DNA from: Bacteroidota bacterium
GTDB taxonomy: Bacteria > Bacteroidota > Ignavibacteria > Kapaibacteriales > UBA961
Length of the DNA: 37,754 bases
Direction of reading: 5' to 3'
Assembly: GCA_020852855.1 (NCBI GenBank)
Contig: JADZAA010000025.1
Coordinates: 1 to 37,754, forward strand
The position numbers were made by a program, and so were the translations under genes. Shown piece after piece: positions 17,009 through 26,351 of the stretch (within the stretch, counting starts at the first letter, position 1; every line of letters starts with the position of its first letter). The notes under the pieces are model-generated. The model had not been told where the DNA came from. It saw only the letters and a list, made by a program, of their open reading frames with translations, and did no database searches.

Positions 17009-19813
17009 TTATTCATTGCTCCAAAGTCTTAGTTTATTTGCACGTGCTTCTGCAAGCGTAATTAAGTTTTTTTCGTTGGAACGTCGCGCATAGTCCTCGC
17101 GTACTTTGGCATATTCGGCCTTGATTTTAGATACGAATCCCGACGATGTTTCCGTATTTATTAAATTTCCGGCCACCGGTACAGCCCGCGATGCGTCGAG
17201 AACATGCACAACCGGACCGGAATACGAAGGTTCTATTTTTACTGCCGTGTGCGTACGCGAAGTTGTGGCACCGCCTATAAGCAACGGTTTATTCATTTTG
17301 CGTCGTTCCATTTCTTTTGCTATGCGAACCATTTCGTCGAGAGACGGAGTTATCAGACCTGAAACGCCGATAATATCCGCATCTTCCATAATTGCATGGT
17401 CCAGAATTTTCTCGACCGGAACCATTACTCCCAAGTCAATTACGCGGTAATTATTGCAACCGAGCACCACACCAACAATATTTTTTCCGATATCGTGAAC
17501 ATCGCCTTTTACCGTTGCCATAAGAATAACGCCGTTAGGCTTCGATTCTATGCCGGAGGCGGCCTTTTCGGCTTCCATAAACGGAAGTAAATAAGCAACT
17601 GCTTTTTTCATAACACGTGCAGACTTAACTACTTGCGGCAGAAACATTTTACCCGCGCCGAATAAATCGCCCACAATGTTCATGCCGTCCATAAGCGGCC
17701 CTTCTATGACGGCGAGCGGCGAGCCGCAGGCTGTTCGCGCCTCTTCCACGTCTTGTTCCACAAAAGTGTCGATTCCTTTGATTAGTGCGTGTTGCAAGCG
17801 TTTTTCGACTGCCTCGGAACGCCATGCTTGGTCTTCCTTGTTTTTTGCGGCTTTGCCGTCGCCGCTGTTTCTAAGCTCTTCGGCAAACTGCGTCAGTCTT
17901 TCGGTAGCATCGGGACGACGATTTAAAATCGCATCTTCGCACAATTCCAGCAAATCTTTCGGTATTTCATCGTAAATATCAATTTGACCGGCGTTTACGA
18001 TACCCATATCCATGCCTGCACGAATGGCATGGTACAAAAATACCGAATGCATTGCGCGTCGTACCGGCTCATTGCCGCGAAAAGAGAAAGAGAGATTGGA
18101 AATTCCGCCCGAAACCTTTGCTCCCGGCAGATTTTCTTTTATCCATTTCGTGGCGTGAATAAAATCAACCGCATAATTATTATGCTCTTCTATACCTGTG
18201 GCTATTGCAAAAACATTGGGGTCGAAAATAATGTCTTCGGCCGGAAATCCTACTTGTTCGGTAAGAATACGGTATGCACGTTCGCATATAGCAATTTTAC
18301 GCTCGAAAGAATCTGCTTGCCCTTGCTCGTCGAAAGCCATAACAATAGCGGCAGCACCGTATTGCCGCGTTTTGTGCGCCTGCTCGATAAAAATCTCTTC
18401 GCCTTCTTTCATAGAAATCGAATTGACTATGGATTTGCCTTGCGTGCATTGCAAACCGGCCTCTATAACACTCCATTTCGAGGAGTCGAGCATTATCGGA
18501 ACTTTGGCAATATCGGGTTCGCCGGCAATTAAATTCAAAAATTTGGTGACGGCTGCCTCCGCATCAAGCAGACCTTCGTCCATATTTATATCAATTATCT
18601 GTGCGCCTGCTTCAACTTGTTGCCGCGCCACCGATAGTGCTTCGTCGTATTTTTCCTCTTTTATCAGTTTGGCGAATTTGGCCGACCCCGTTACGTTTGT
18701 GCGCTCGCCTGCGTTAACGAAGTTCGTATCGGGGCGCAATTCAAAAGGTTCGTAACCGGAAAGCCGCATATATTTGGGGCGGTCGGGAATAGCTCGCGGC
18801 GTTAATGCTTTTACAGCTTCGGCTATCGCGGCAATATGTTCTGGAGTTGAGCCGCAGCAACCGCCTACAATATTGAAAAATCCGGCCGTGCCGAATTCAC
18901 CCAAAATTTCAGCCATTCTTTCGGGCGTATCATCATATCCGCCCATTTCATTCGGCAGCCCCGCATTCGGATAAATACTCGTGAAACAATCGGCCACACG
19001 CGACAATTCCTCTATGAAAGGGCGCATTTGCTCGGCTCCGAGAGCACAATTAAGCCCTACTGAAAGTAAATTAGGGCAATGGCTTACGGAGTTCCAGAAT
19101 GCTTCTGTGGTTTGCCCTGACAAAGTTCGGCCGCTCATATCCACTATAGTTCCCGAAAGCATAACGGGCGTTTTTGCTCCCGTTTTTGCAAATATTTCTG
19201 CGGCAGCGTATATGGCGGCTTTGGCGTTCAGTGTATCAAAAATCGTTTCAATCAGCAAAATGTCGGCACCGCCGTCAAGCAATCCGTAAATTGCTTCGGA
19301 ATAAGTAGTTACAACTTCATTCCAAGTTGTGGAACGAAAACCCGGATTATTCACGTCGGGCGACAGCGACAGAGATTTATTTAGCGGTCCGATTGCTCCC
19401 GCCACAAAGCGCGGCCGTGCCTCGGTAGAAAATTCGGCCGCGACTTCTTTTGCTGCTTTTGCCGCCGCAAAATTTATGTGGTAGGCAAATTCTTGCGATC
19501 CGTAATCGCTTTGCGCTATTCGAGTTGAGCTGAACGTATTGGTTTCGATAATATCCGCACCGGCCGCTAAATATTGCCTATGAATATTTTTGATTATATC
19601 CGGTTGTGTCAGCGATAATATATCGTTGTTGCCTTGCAAACTGTGATTATGACGGCATATACGCTCGTGAATTTCGTCATGAATATGGCTTCCGCCGCCG
19701 CGAAAACCGCTTTCATCGAGATTATGCTGCTGTATCATTGTTCCCATTGCGCCGTCAATAATCAGAATGCGCTCGCGGAGTAAATTTTGCAGTTGTTGAA
19801 AAACGGAATACAC
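17009..19813 (-). CDS. metH: B12-dependent methionine synthase lacking the reactivation domain
   Basis: MetH transfers a methyl group from methyltetrahydrofolate to homocysteine through cobalamin. The 934-residue protein has the homocysteine domain (about 1-335), with zinc ligands C256 in GLNCALG and C319/C320 in GGCCGSTP. The pterin domain follows (about 350-620, with [13 protein letters not shown]), then the B12 cap and Rossmann domain (about 655-890) with DVHDIG at 771-776 (His773 is the lower cobalt ligand). It ends at residue 934 with [17 protein letters not shown]. In full-length enzymes such as E. coli MetH (about 1,227 residues) this is the linker leading to the S-adenosylmethionine-binding reactivation domain, which is absent. 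The 135 bases downstream contain no remnant of it in any frame. No cobalamin or SAM riboswitch is apparent upstream. Confidence 0.95.
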   Translation of the reverse strand: MYSVFQQLQNLLRERILIIDGAMGTMIQQHNLDESGFRGGGSHIHDEIHERICRHNHSLQGNNDILSLTQPDIIKNIHRQYLAAGADIIETNTFSSTRIAQSDYGSQEFAYHINFAAAKAAKEVAAEFSTEARPRFVAGAIGPLNKSLSLSPDVNNPGFRSTTWNEVVTTYSEAIYGLLDGGADILLIETIFDTLNAKAAIYAAAEIFAKTGAKTPVMLSGTIVDMSGRTLSGQTTEAFWNSVSHCPNLLSVGLNCALGAEQMRPFIEELSRVADCFTSIYPNAGLPNEMGGYDDTPERMAEILGEFGTAGFFNIVGGCCGSTPEHIAAIAEAVKALTPRAIPDRPKYMRLSGYEPFELRPDTNFVNAGERTNVTGSAKFAKLIKEEKYDEALSVARQQVEAGAQIIDINMDEGLLDAEAAVTKFLNLIAGEPDIAKVPIMLDSSKWSVIEAGLQCTQGKSIVNSISMKEGEEIFIEQAHKTRQYGAAAIVMAFDEQGQADSFERKIAICERAYRILTEQVGFPAEDIIFDPNVFAIATGIEEHNNYAVDFIHATKWIKENLPGAKVSGGISNLSFSFRGNEPVRRAMHSVFLYHAIRAGMDMGIVNAGQIDIYDEIPKDLLELCEDAILNRRPDATERLTQFAEELRNSGDGKAAKNKEDQAWRSEAVEKRLQHALIKGIDTFVEQDVEEARTACGSPLAVIEGPLMDGMNIVGDLFGAGKMFLPQVVKSARVMKKAVAYLLPFMEAEKAASGIESKPNGVILMATVKGDVHDIGKNIVGVVLGCNNYRVIDLGVMVPVEKILDHAIMEDADIIGVSGLITPSLDEMVRIAKEMERRKMNKPLLIGGATTSRTHTAVKIEPSYSGPVVHVLDASRAVPVAGNLINTETSSGFVSKIKAEYAKVREDYARRSNEKNLITLAEARANKLRLWSNE

Positions 19814-20024
19814 GTTTTTTAGGGATAAGAAGTTGAAAAATAAAGCGTTGCGACGGTAAATTAAGGCAGTCCGATAAATTGCCGGAATAATTTACAGGCA
19901 CTTTTTGCTTGAAAAATAATGCAAAAAACTATGCCGATAAATTGTAAGTTGCTCGTTGAACAATCAAAATTTCGCCGCGCTTAATATTGCGCATAAAAAC
20001 GCAACGGTGAAAAAAAATGATTGC

Positions 20025-20369
20025 TCAACGTCTGCGCTTTATGTCAATACTATCCAAATACTTGACTTTTGCGAATAATTGCTCATCCGTTTCCACATTC
20101 AGCGGGTCGGGCAGGCAACAGTCCACCGGACATACGGCCGCGCATTGCGGCTCATCGTGGAACCCTTTGCATTCGGTGCATTTATCCGGTACGATATAAT
20201 AATATTCGGCCGACCAAAAGTCGCGGTTGTAGCCGCCCGGCGACGTGGAGTCTTCGTATTTTTTACCGTTGAGTTCCCATATTGCGCCTGCCTCGTAAAT
20301 TGCCGTGTTCGGACATTCCGGCTCGCAGGCTCCGCAGTTAATGCAATCGGAGGTTATATATATCGCCAT
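20025..20369 (-). CDS. 2[4Fe-4S] ferredoxin
   Basis: This 114-residue electron carrier has two cluster motifs: [12 protein letters not shown] near the start (C9, C12, C15, C19) and [18 protein letters not shown] (about 64-81), where the long CxxC-x8-CxxxC spacing is of the Allochromatium/Chlorobium type. An insertion of about 25 residues separates the two motifs and a short acidic tail follows. This layout is common in Bacteroidetes and relatives and points to a low-potential ferredoxin, for instance for pyruvate or 2-oxoglutarate ferredoxin oxidoreductases. The minus-strand start is preceded by AGGA (20379-20382), nine bases away. It lies between metH and uvrB on the same strand. Confidence 0.93.
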   Translation of the reverse strand: MAIYITSDCINCGACEPECPNTAIYEAGAIWELNGKKYEDSTSPGGYNRDFWSAEYYYIVPDKCTECKGFHDEPQCAAVCPVDCCLPDPLNVETDEQLFAKVKYLDSIDIKRRR

Positions 20370-20392
20370 AAAGGTTGTTCCTTGATAAATTG

Positions 20393-20432
20393 TTCCGCCA
20401 TTTATTGTTTTTACGATTTACGTGTGGCGGAA
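20393..20432 (-). terminator. Inverted repeat downstream of uvrB, possible terminator
   Basis: TTCCGCCA (20393-20400) and TGGCGGAA (20425-20432) form a perfect 8-bp stem with a 24-base loop, 23 bases after the uvrB stop. There is no clean T-run after it on the minus strand, so it may be a weak terminator, a processing site or a protein-binding dyad upstream of the ferredoxin gene. Confidence 0.4.
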
Positions 20433-20455
20433 TCACATAGTAAACAGAAGCGAAT

Positions 20456-22492
20456 TTACGCCTTTTCATTTAATAATTGCAGTCTTTGTATTTCGTCGCG
20501 CAGCTCAGCCGCACGTTCGAAGTCAAGGTCGTGCGCAGCATTTTTCATTTCCGTAAACAGTTGTTCCACAAGTTCTTCGCGCTGTTCGTCGGTCATATAT
20601 TTCAGTATAGGCTCGGCTGCTTTGCGCATTTGTGCTTTTTTTTCGTCATTTATGCGTTTGCCGCGTTGCTCCTGAATATCTGCCACCGTCGTTGCGCGCA
20701 AAATTTCCTCTACGGACTTATACACCGTTGCCGGATTTATTCCGTTGGCTTGATTATACGACGTTTGAATCTCGCGTCTTCGTGCCGTTTCCGATATAAG
20801 CGTCTGCATAGAGCGCGTTATTTTATCGGCATAAAGTATGACCAAGCCGTTGACATTACGGGCGGCGCGCCCCGCAACCTGCATAAGTGATTTTTCGCTT
20901 CGCAGAAAGCCTTCTTTGTCGGCATCGAGTATGGCAACCAGCGAAACCTCGGGCATATCCAGACCTTCGCGCAACAGATTGACGCCTACCAAAACATCGT
21001 AATCGCCCAGACGAAGATTGCGCAATATTTCCACACGTTCAAGAGCGTCTATTTCCGAATGAATATAAGCTACGCGCACAGATAATTTGGCGAGATATTC
21101 CGCCAAATCTTCAGCCATACGTTTTGTAAGAGTAGTAACAAGCGTTCGCTCGCCTTTGGCAATTCGCAGGCGTATTTCTCGCAGCAAATCGTCAATTTGC
21201 GTTTTTACGGGGCGCGTTTCCACGCATGGGTCAAGCAGTCCGGTCGGGCGTATAACCTGCTCGACGATTACACCTTTGCATTGTTGCAATTCATAGTCGC
21301 CGGGCGTTGCGCTTACGAAAACGGTTTGATGTATAAGCGATTCTATTTCATCGAATTTCATCGGACGGTTATCCAATGCGGAAGGAAGCCTGAAACCATG
21401 CTCCACAAGCGTTTGCTTTCTCATTCTGTCGCCGTTGTACATGGCGCGCAGTTGCGGAATCGTAACGTGGCTTTCGTCGAGAATAAGAAGGAAATCTTTC
21501 GGAAAATAATCGAATAAGCATGAGGGGCGTTCGCCCGGATTTCTTCCGGCTATGTGCATTGAATAATTTTCAACGCCCGAACAATAGCCCACTTCTTTCA
21601 GCATTTCGAGGTCAAAAAGCGTTCTTTGCTCCAATCTCTGCGCCTCCAAAAGCTTGTCTTGCGAGCGCAATTCTTTAAGTCGGCCATGCAGTTCGTCGCG
21701 TATTGCGCCCATTGCACGGGCAAGTTCGGGCGCGGTGGAAACGAATTGGCGAGCAGGGTAAAATGTGATTGACTCTACGTTTTCGAGTATTTTTCCCTCT
21801 GTACGGCTTATCCAACTTAGTCGCTCTATCTCGTCGCCGAACATTTCGATTCTGATTCCCTGCGTTTCCTCATAAGCGGGCATTACGTCAATAATGTCGC
21901 CGCGAACGCGAAACGTACCGCGTTGCCATTCGAAATCGTTGCGCGAATAGTACATATCAACCAATCGTCTAATCAAGTCTTTGCGTTCGATGCGCTTGCC
22001 TGTTTGAAGCGTTAAAGTCATTGCCGCGAACGATTCTCGCGTTCCGATACCGTAGATGCAACTAACGGAAGCCACTACGATAACGTCGCGCCGTTCTTCC
22101 ACGAGTGCGCTTGTAGCCCGAAGCCGCAAGCGGTCAATCTCGTCGTTTATCGCAAAATCTTTTTCGATATACGTATCGCTTGTCGGCAGATATGCTTCGG
22201 GCTGATAGTAATCGTAATAGCTTATAAAGAATTCTACTGCATTTTGCGGAAAAAATTGGCGGAACTCGCCATAAAGTTGAGCCGCAAGCGTCTTATTAGG
22301 AGAAATTACCAATGTAGGGCGTTGTGTATTGGCAATAACATTGCTCATGGTGAATGTTTTGCCGGAGCCGGTTACGCCGAGCAAGGTTTGAAATTTATCG
22401 CCGCGAAGCAATCCTTCCGTTAATTGAGCAATAGCCTGCGGCTGGTCGCCGGCGGGCGAATAACTTGACTCGAGGTTGAAATGTTTGGGCAT
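20456..22492 (-). CDS. uvrB: Excinuclease ABC subunit B
   Basis: UvrB verifies damage and positions UvrC in nucleotide excision repair. The 678-residue protein has the Walker A motif GVTGSGKT (39-46), the [12 protein letters not shown] beta-hairpin that clamps one DNA strand, the Walker B/DESH box in [14 protein letters not shown], helicase motifs V and VI ([23 protein letters not shown]), and a C-terminal UVR coiled-coil ([17 protein letters not shown]) that contacts UvrC. All expected parts are present and the length is normal. It is not next to uvrA or uvrC in this window. No LexA box was recognised in the 312-base upstream gap. Confidence 0.97.
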   Translation of the reverse strand: MPKHFNLESSYSPAGDQPQAIAQLTEGLLRGDKFQTLLGVTGSGKTFTMSNVIANTQRPTLVISPNKTLAAQLYGEFRQFFPQNAVEFFISYYDYYQPEAYLPTSDTYIEKDFAINDEIDRLRLRATSALVEERRDVIVVASVSCIYGIGTRESFAAMTLTLQTGKRIERKDLIRRLVDMYYSRNDFEWQRGTFRVRGDIIDVMPAYEETQGIRIEMFGDEIERLSWISRTEGKILENVESITFYPARQFVSTAPELARAMGAIRDELHGRLKELRSQDKLLEAQRLEQRTLFDLEMLKEVGYCSGVENYSMHIAGRNPGERPSCLFDYFPKDFLLILDESHVTIPQLRAMYNGDRMRKQTLVEHGFRLPSALDNRPMKFDEIESLIHQTVFVSATPGDYELQQCKGVIVEQVIRPTGLLDPCVETRPVKTQIDDLLREIRLRIAKGERTLVTTLTKRMAEDLAEYLAKLSVRVAYIHSEIDALERVEILRNLRLGDYDVLVGVNLLREGLDMPEVSLVAILDADKEGFLRSEKSLMQVAGRAARNVNGLVILYADKITRSMQTLISETARRREIQTSYNQANGINPATVYKSVEEILRATTVADIQEQRGKRINDEKKAQMRKAAEPILKYMTDEQREELVEQLFTEMKNAAHDLDFERAAELRDEIQRLQLLNEKA

Positions 22493-22605
22493 ATATTAAG
22501 CGAGATTTTAGCGGCTTGGTTGCGCAACAATATAACGAACACCCGAGTAAACTATGCTGAAATGCGCAGATAAATGCAGAAATAGCGTGAAAACCGAAAA
22601 AACTG

Positions 22606-22646
22606 TTGCATACCCCACGTCGAATATTGTACATTTGCGCAATATT
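22606..22646 (+). promoter_or_regulatory. Probable promoter overlapped by an inverted repeat, upstream of queA
   Basis: TTG (22606-22608) and TACATTTG (22630-22637) are 21 bases apart and match the Bacteroidetes -33/-7 pattern. The -7 box lies exactly between AATATTG (22623-22629) and CAATATT (22640-22646), a perfect 7-bp inverted repeat. Such an arrangement would suit an operator where a dimeric repressor blocks the polymerase. The function is inferred. Confidence 0.45.
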
Positions 22647-22666
22647 TTCAGTCGGAGTAATAATTT

Positions 22667-22735
22667 ATGGCGTATGGAATAGTTTTGTCGCAAAATTACG
22701 CAATACTTCAGATTGAACCTATAAGTTCTCCGTAA
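22667..22735 (+). CDS. Possible 22-residue leader peptide upstream of queA
   Basis: An ATG at 22667 opens a 22-codon frame ending in TAA. GGAG (22654-22657) lies nine bases before the start, and a promoter-like element lies about 30 bases upstream, so the order promoter, ribosome site, mini-ORF is right for a real small gene. The peptide is mildly hydrophobic (MAYGIVLSQNYAILQIEPIS...) with no recognisable motif or codon run that would suggest attenuation. Frames of this size arise often by chance, so this is only a candidate. Confidence 0.25.
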   Translation: MAYGIVLSQNYAILQIEPISSP

Positions 22736-22804
22736 ACCGCACCGGCAAGGCAAACGGCGCAATTTATACGCAATGTTAAAATTTTAAACAATTAGGAACA
22801 AGGC

Positions 22805-23845
22805 ATGAAACTATCAGAATTTCGGTATGCCGCAAAAACGACGGTGGCGAAATTCCCGGCGGATCCGCGCGATTCGGCAAAGCTAATGGTTGTCAATCGG
22901 CAAACGGGGGAGGTCGAAGACAAAACTTTTACCGACATTATACAGTATTTTCAAAAAGGCGACTGCCTTGTCATAAACGATACGAAAGTATTTCCGGCGC
23001 GAGTTTTCGGCAAAAAAGAGAAGACCAATGCTAAAATTGAGGTTATGTTGCTGCGCGAACTGAAAGCCGCCGAGCGTATATGGGACGTTCTCGTAGAACC
23101 TGCGCGAAAAGTACGCATAGGCAATAAAATTTACTTTGACAACAATCGCTTTTATTGCGAAGTAATAGACAATACGACTTCGCGCGGGCGTACTGTTCGC
23201 TTCAGTTACGACGGCGACCTGCATAAGGTGATTGACCGCATAGGCCAAATGCCCATACCGAGTTACATTAAGCGCGACCCTACAGAACTCGACAAGGAAA
23301 TGTATCAGTGCGTTTTTGCAAATCCGAATAAACTGGCCTCAATAGCACCGCCGACAGCCGGATTGCATTTCACGGAGGAAATAATAGCCGAACTTGAAAA
23401 AAAAGGTGTTCGCATAGCCCGTATAACGTTGCATATCGGTCAAGGGATTTTCGAGAATATAGAAGTGGAAGACTTGACCAAGCACCGTATGTATTCCGAA
23501 TATTTTGAAATCAGCAAAGATTCGTCAGACCTTATCAACAAGTCGTTAAAATCCAAAAAAAGCGTTTTTGCCGTAGGAGCAAGCGTAGTGCGTGCCCTTG
23601 AATCGAGTGTGCTGACTACGGGTGCGGTAAAGCCCAATCGCGGCTGGACCGATAAATTCATATATCCGCCTTATGAATTTAAAATTACGAATCGTTTTAT
23701 AACGAATTTTCATCAACCGGCAACGCCTTCGCTTTTGCTTACGTCGGCATTTTCCGGACTTGATTTATTAGTTAAATCCTATAAAAGGGCATCGAAGCAG
23801 GATTATCGTTTCTTTGCGTATGGCGATGCAATGCTAATTTTGTAG
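22805..23845 (+). CDS. queA: S-adenosylmethionine:tRNA ribosyltransferase-isomerase
   Basis: QueA makes epoxyqueuosine in tRNA by transferring and rearranging the ribosyl part of S-adenosylmethionine onto the preQ1-modified wobble base. The 346-residue protein shows the family hallmarks: CLVINDTKVFPAR, GQMPIPSYI, YQCVFA, SIAPPTAGLHFTEE, and LHIGQGIFENIEVEDL, followed by HRMYSEYFEIS and FITNFHQPATPSLLL. It is full length. It begins a rightward series with a Nudix hydrolase and tadA, another tRNA wobble-base modification enzyme. A long leader precedes it. Confidence 0.96.
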   Translation: MKLSEFRYAAKTTVAKFPADPRDSAKLMVVNRQTGEVEDKTFTDIIQYFQKGDCLVINDTKVFPARVFGKKEKTNAKIEVMLLRELKAAERIWDVLVEPARKVRIGNKIYFDNNRFYCEVIDNTTSRGRTVRFSYDGDLHKVIDRIGQMPIPSYIKRDPTELDKEMYQCVFANPNKLASIAPPTAGLHFTEEIIAELEKKGVRIARITLHIGQGIFENIEVEDLTKHRMYSEYFEISKDSSDLINKSLKSKKSVFAVGASVVRALESSVLTTGAVKPNRGWTDKFIYPPYEFKITNRFITNFHQPATPSLLLTSAFSGLDLLVKSYKRASKQDYRFFAYGDAMLIL

Positions 23846-23929
23846 GTGTATCGCGTTATACACGGCTCTCGTAGTCCGTGTCCGTTTGCAAGTATCAGGA
23901 AATCAACTGTCTGTAAAAGCAATACTTTT

Positions 23930-24361
23930 ATGACAAATCCAAGCGGCTTGTCCATTCGTGTAGCTGTCGGTGTACTTGAACGCAATGGCGAGATATTGCT
24001 GTGCCGCCGTTCAAAAAGTGCGCGATATGCCTTAAAGTGGGAATTTCCGGGCGGAAAAGTGGAAACCGGCGAAACATCCGAAGAGGCTGTTCGGCGCGAA
24101 CTTCGCGAAGAACTTGGAATTGAAGCGCGTATAGGCAATTCGCTGTGGAATGAGGAAACAACGTACCCCGACGGCGGTGTGTTCTCGGTTTCTTTCTATC
24201 ATGTGTGCGAATGGTCGGGAGAAATTGTAAACCGAGTATTCGACAGAGTAGAATGGACATATCCGCAAAGTTTGGCTGAAAGATACGATATTTTGCAGGG
24301 CAATGCGAAGTTCTGCCGTGAATTGCCGGTATTGTTGCGCAATAACTATGTGGCCGGATAA
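23930..24361 (+). CDS. Nudix hydrolase, MutT-like 8-oxo-dGTPase
   Basis: A 143-residue Nudix protein of about MutT size. The Nudix box GGKVETGETSEEAVRRELREELGI fits G-x5-E-x7-R-E-U-x-E-E-x-G-U, and the flanking KWEFPGG and CRRSKSARY match MutT-like enzymes that remove oxidised dGTP from the nucleotide pool. I chose the ATG at 23930, which starts MTNPSGLSIRVAVGV, because the 28 residues available from a GTG at 23846 do not look like a Nudix N-terminus. The stop codon directly abuts the tadA start, so the two are translationally linked. An alternative role such as other damaged nucleotides or CTP pyrophosphohydrolase cannot be excluded. Confidence 0.88.
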   Translation: MTNPSGLSIRVAVGVLERNGEILLCRRSKSARYALKWEFPGGKVETGETSEEAVRRELREELGIEARIGNSLWNEETTYPDGGVFSVSFYHVCEWSGEIVNRVFDRVEWTYPQSLAERYDILQGNAKFCRELPVLLRNNYVAG

Positions 24362-24820
24362 ATGCAGTTCGACGATAATTATTGGATGCGTCGCGCTCTT
24401 GAACTTGCAACTTTGGCGCGCAACGAGGGCGAAATTCCCATAGGCGCGATAATAGTGCATAATGAGCGAATTATCGGGCGCGGCTGGAACAGAGTGGAAC
24501 AACTACGGCAGCCCGCCGCCCATGCAGAAATGTTTGCAATAGGCGAGGCCGCCGCAACACTTGGCGGCAGGAGATTGTTGGAATGTACTTTGTATTCCAC
24601 GCTCGAACCATGCGTTATGTGCACCGGAGCAATAGTTTTGGCGCGAATCCCACGCCTTGTGTATGCAGCGGCCGACCTAAAAGCGGGTGCGTGCCGCTCG
24701 CTTTACGAAATAGCCGACGACCCGCGCCTTAATCATCGTTGCTCGATACGTTCGGGAATACTTGCGGACGAATCTGCCACAATGCTCAAAGACTTTTTTC
24801 GACGCTTGCGAAGCGTGTAA
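24362..24820 (+). CDS. tadA: tRNA-specific adenosine deaminase
   Basis: TadA converts A34 to inosine in the anticodon of tRNA-Arg(ACG). The 152-residue protein has the zinc/catalytic HAE motif (HAEMFAI, near 58) and PCVMC (near 88), plus IPIGAIIV and GRGWNR at the N-terminus and KAGACRSLYEI, DPRLNHR near the C-terminus, which fit TadA better than a free-nucleoside deaminase. There is no gap between the previous stop and its ATG. It is a partner in theme with queA three genes away, both acting on the wobble position. Confidence 0.93.
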   Translation: MQFDDNYWMRRALELATLARNEGEIPIGAIIVHNERIIGRGWNRVEQLRQPAAHAEMFAIGEAAATLGGRRLLECTLYSTLEPCVMCTGAIVLARIPRLVYAAADLKAGACRSLYEIADDPRLNHRCSIRSGILADESATMLKDFFRRLRSV

Positions 24821-24839
24821 TTTTTATTCGCAATACTTT

Positions 24840-25673
24840 ATGATAATGTCAATCGAAGAGCAACGCAGAGCCATAGCCGAAGCCGTTACTGAAATACGCG
24901 GGCGAACCGCAGAGATGCCGCAAACAGCCGTTATTCTCGGAACAGGATTAGGCAAAACGGCAGAACTGATAGAACAGACGGAAGTTATTGAATATCAAGA
25001 TATTCCAAATTTTCCGGTTTCTACCGTCGAATCGCATAAAGGACGACTGATATTCGGAACAGTTGGCGATAAAAGTGTTGTTGCAATGCAGGGCAGATTT
25101 CACCTTTACGAAGGATATTCGGCGCAACAGCTGGTTTTTCCCGTCCGAGTTATGCGGGCACTCGGCGCAGAAGCGTTGCTGATTTCAAATGCTTGCGGTG
25201 CGTTGAATCATCAGTTCAAAACTTCGGATATGATGTTTATTACCGACCATATCAATTTGCTTGGTACAAATCCGCTTATAGGGCCAAACGACGATTCGCT
25301 GGGACCGCGGTTTCCCGATATGAGCCGCGCTTATTCTCGCAGATTGCTTTCAATAGCAGAAAATATTGCACAAACAGAAAACATATTATATCGCAAAGGA
25401 ACTTACGTTGCAGTACCGGGCCCGAATCTTGAAACGCCCGCCGAATACCGCTATTTGCATATAATCGGGGCAGATGCAGTGGGAATGAGTACAGTGCCGG
25501 AAGTTCTGGCAGCACGTCATTGCGGAATGGAAGTGTTCGGCATTTCCATTATTACCGACGAAGGCTATCACGACGAATTACCCGAAGTGTCGCTTGCAGA
25601 CGTAATAAAAGCTGCGGCTGTTGCCGAGCCCGAAATGACGCGACTTTTCGCACGGCTGATTGCAGAAATATAA
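24840..25673 (+). CDS. punA: Purine nucleoside phosphorylase (trimeric type)
   Basis: This 277-residue enzyme splits inosine and guanosine with phosphate into base and ribose 1-phosphate in purine salvage. Motifs in order are ILGTGLG (phosphate loop), GRFHLYEGY, SNACGALN, then GPNLETPAEYR and GADAVGMSTVPEVLAARHCGM, which define the trimeric PNP-I family, with a final asparagine replaced region IITDEGYHDE. In mammalian-like enzymes the base is gripped by Glu and Asn; here IITDEG occupies the Asn site, which could alter specificity, but I cannot be sure of the alignment. I chose ATG 24840 because upstream codons overlap tadA. A second ATG lies two codons on. Confidence 0.92.
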   Translation: MIMSIEEQRRAIAEAVTEIRGRTAEMPQTAVILGTGLGKTAELIEQTEVIEYQDIPNFPVSTVESHKGRLIFGTVGDKSVVAMQGRFHLYEGYSAQQLVFPVRVMRALGAEALLISNACGALNHQFKTSDMMFITDHINLLGTNPLIGPNDDSLGPRFPDMSRAYSRRLLSIAENIAQTENILYRKGTYVAVPGPNLETPAEYRYLHIIGADAVGMSTVPEVLAARHCGMEVFGISIITDEGYHDELPEVSLADVIKAAAVAEPEMTRLFARLIAEI

Positions 25674-25746
25674 ATCGCGCCGAACTTTCCTCGCTCTGTC
25701 GAGATATTCTGCCGCAAAATTTAGGCGTACCTTGCTTTAATTTGCC

Positions 25747-25754
25747 TAATTTTG
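25747..25754 (+). promoter_or_regulatory. Possible -7 promoter element of the second usp gene
   Basis: TAATTTTG matches TAnnTTTG and lies 50 bases before the ATG at 25805. A clean TTG box at the right distance is not seen; TTTA about 23 bases upstream is the nearest candidate. Confidence 0.35.
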
Positions 25755-25804
25755 CATACTATGAAAAAAATGATATTCGTTAAACTTTTTTCTGAAAAAA
25801 CGCA

Positions 25805-26302
25805 ATGGCTTCACAATCTATTCTCGTAGCAACCGATTTTTCCGAATGTTCGGCCGATGCTGCAAACTATGCAGCCACGCTTGCCGTTGGGCTTGGCGCG
25901 AACATCGTACTTGCATACGTGGCCGACGATAACGTGTTCAATTCCAAGTTCTTGACTGATAAAATAGGAACAGCGTTCATTGCAATGACCGCAGAACAAG
26001 CGCGAGAAGCCGCACGCGAGATAGTAGATGCCGAGCTTGATGCTTTGGCGCATACTCTTAGAAAACTGAAAGCGCATTGCTCTACCGTAATTTTGGAAGG
26101 CTCACCGGCAACCGCATTAACGGAATTTGCCGTGAAAAACGACTGCTCAATGATTGTGGTGGGTACGCACGGACACAGTAATTTAGAGCATTTTATGTAC
26201 GGTAGCGTTACCGATCGTTTGTTGCGGCTTGCCGGATGCCCTGTGTTGGTTGTTCGCAAAAAAGCAGTACCGGAAAAGAAATCCGCAGTAAAAAAGAAAT
26301 AG
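25805..26302 (+). CDS. Universal stress protein (UspA family)
   Basis: A second Usp-domain protein, 165 residues, beginning ILVATDFSECSADAANYAA and ending with VVGTHGHSNLEHFMYGSVTDRLLRLAGCPVLVVRKK. The GTHGHSNLEHFMYGS segment keeps the glycine pattern for ATP binding. The last 15 residues are lysine-rich (KKAVPEKKSAVKKK), a tail not seen in the copy at 15888-16334. The tail might bind nucleic acid or membrane, but that is speculation. The two proteins share only the family pattern and are separate genes rather than a recent duplication. Confidence 0.9.
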   Translation: MASQSILVATDFSECSADAANYAATLAVGLGANIVLAYVADDNVFNSKFLTDKIGTAFIAMTAEQAREAAREIVDAELDALAHTLRKLKAHCSTVILEGSPATALTEFAVKNDCSMIVVGTHGHSNLEHFMYGSVTDRLLRLAGCPVLVVRKKAVPEKKSAVKKK

Positions 26303-26316
26303 AGCATATCATCGCT

Positions 26317-26343
26317 TTCGGGGTAATTTTTTGCCGAATTTTT
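26317..26343 (+). terminator. Weak terminator-like hairpin after the second usp gene
   Basis: TTCGG (26317-26321) pairs with CCGAA (26334-26338) and is followed by TTTTT. The stem is only five base pairs with a 12-base loop, so it may not be efficient. Confidence 0.3.
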
Positions 26344-26351
26344 AAGGTGCA

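Larger units (their letters stand above)
22493..22804. other. uvrB-queA divergent intergenic region
   Basis: This 312-base gap between divergent genes holds a rightward promoter-like element inside an inverted repeat (22606-22646) and a 22-codon open frame with its own Shine-Dalgarno site (22667-22735), both listed separately. I did not recognise a leftward uvrB promoter or a tRNA or known riboswitch, including a preQ1 aptamer. Confidence 0.5.

Noticed and set aside
18198-18755. A 185-codon open frame antisense to metH
   Set aside because: Its serine- and alanine-rich translation is the reverse-strand shadow of metH codons and carries no signal.
19814-20024. A cobalamin or SAM riboswitch in front of metH
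   Set aside because: I looked for the conserved B12-box and SAM aptamer core patterns on the minus strand and saw neither; only short AT-rich hairpins are present.
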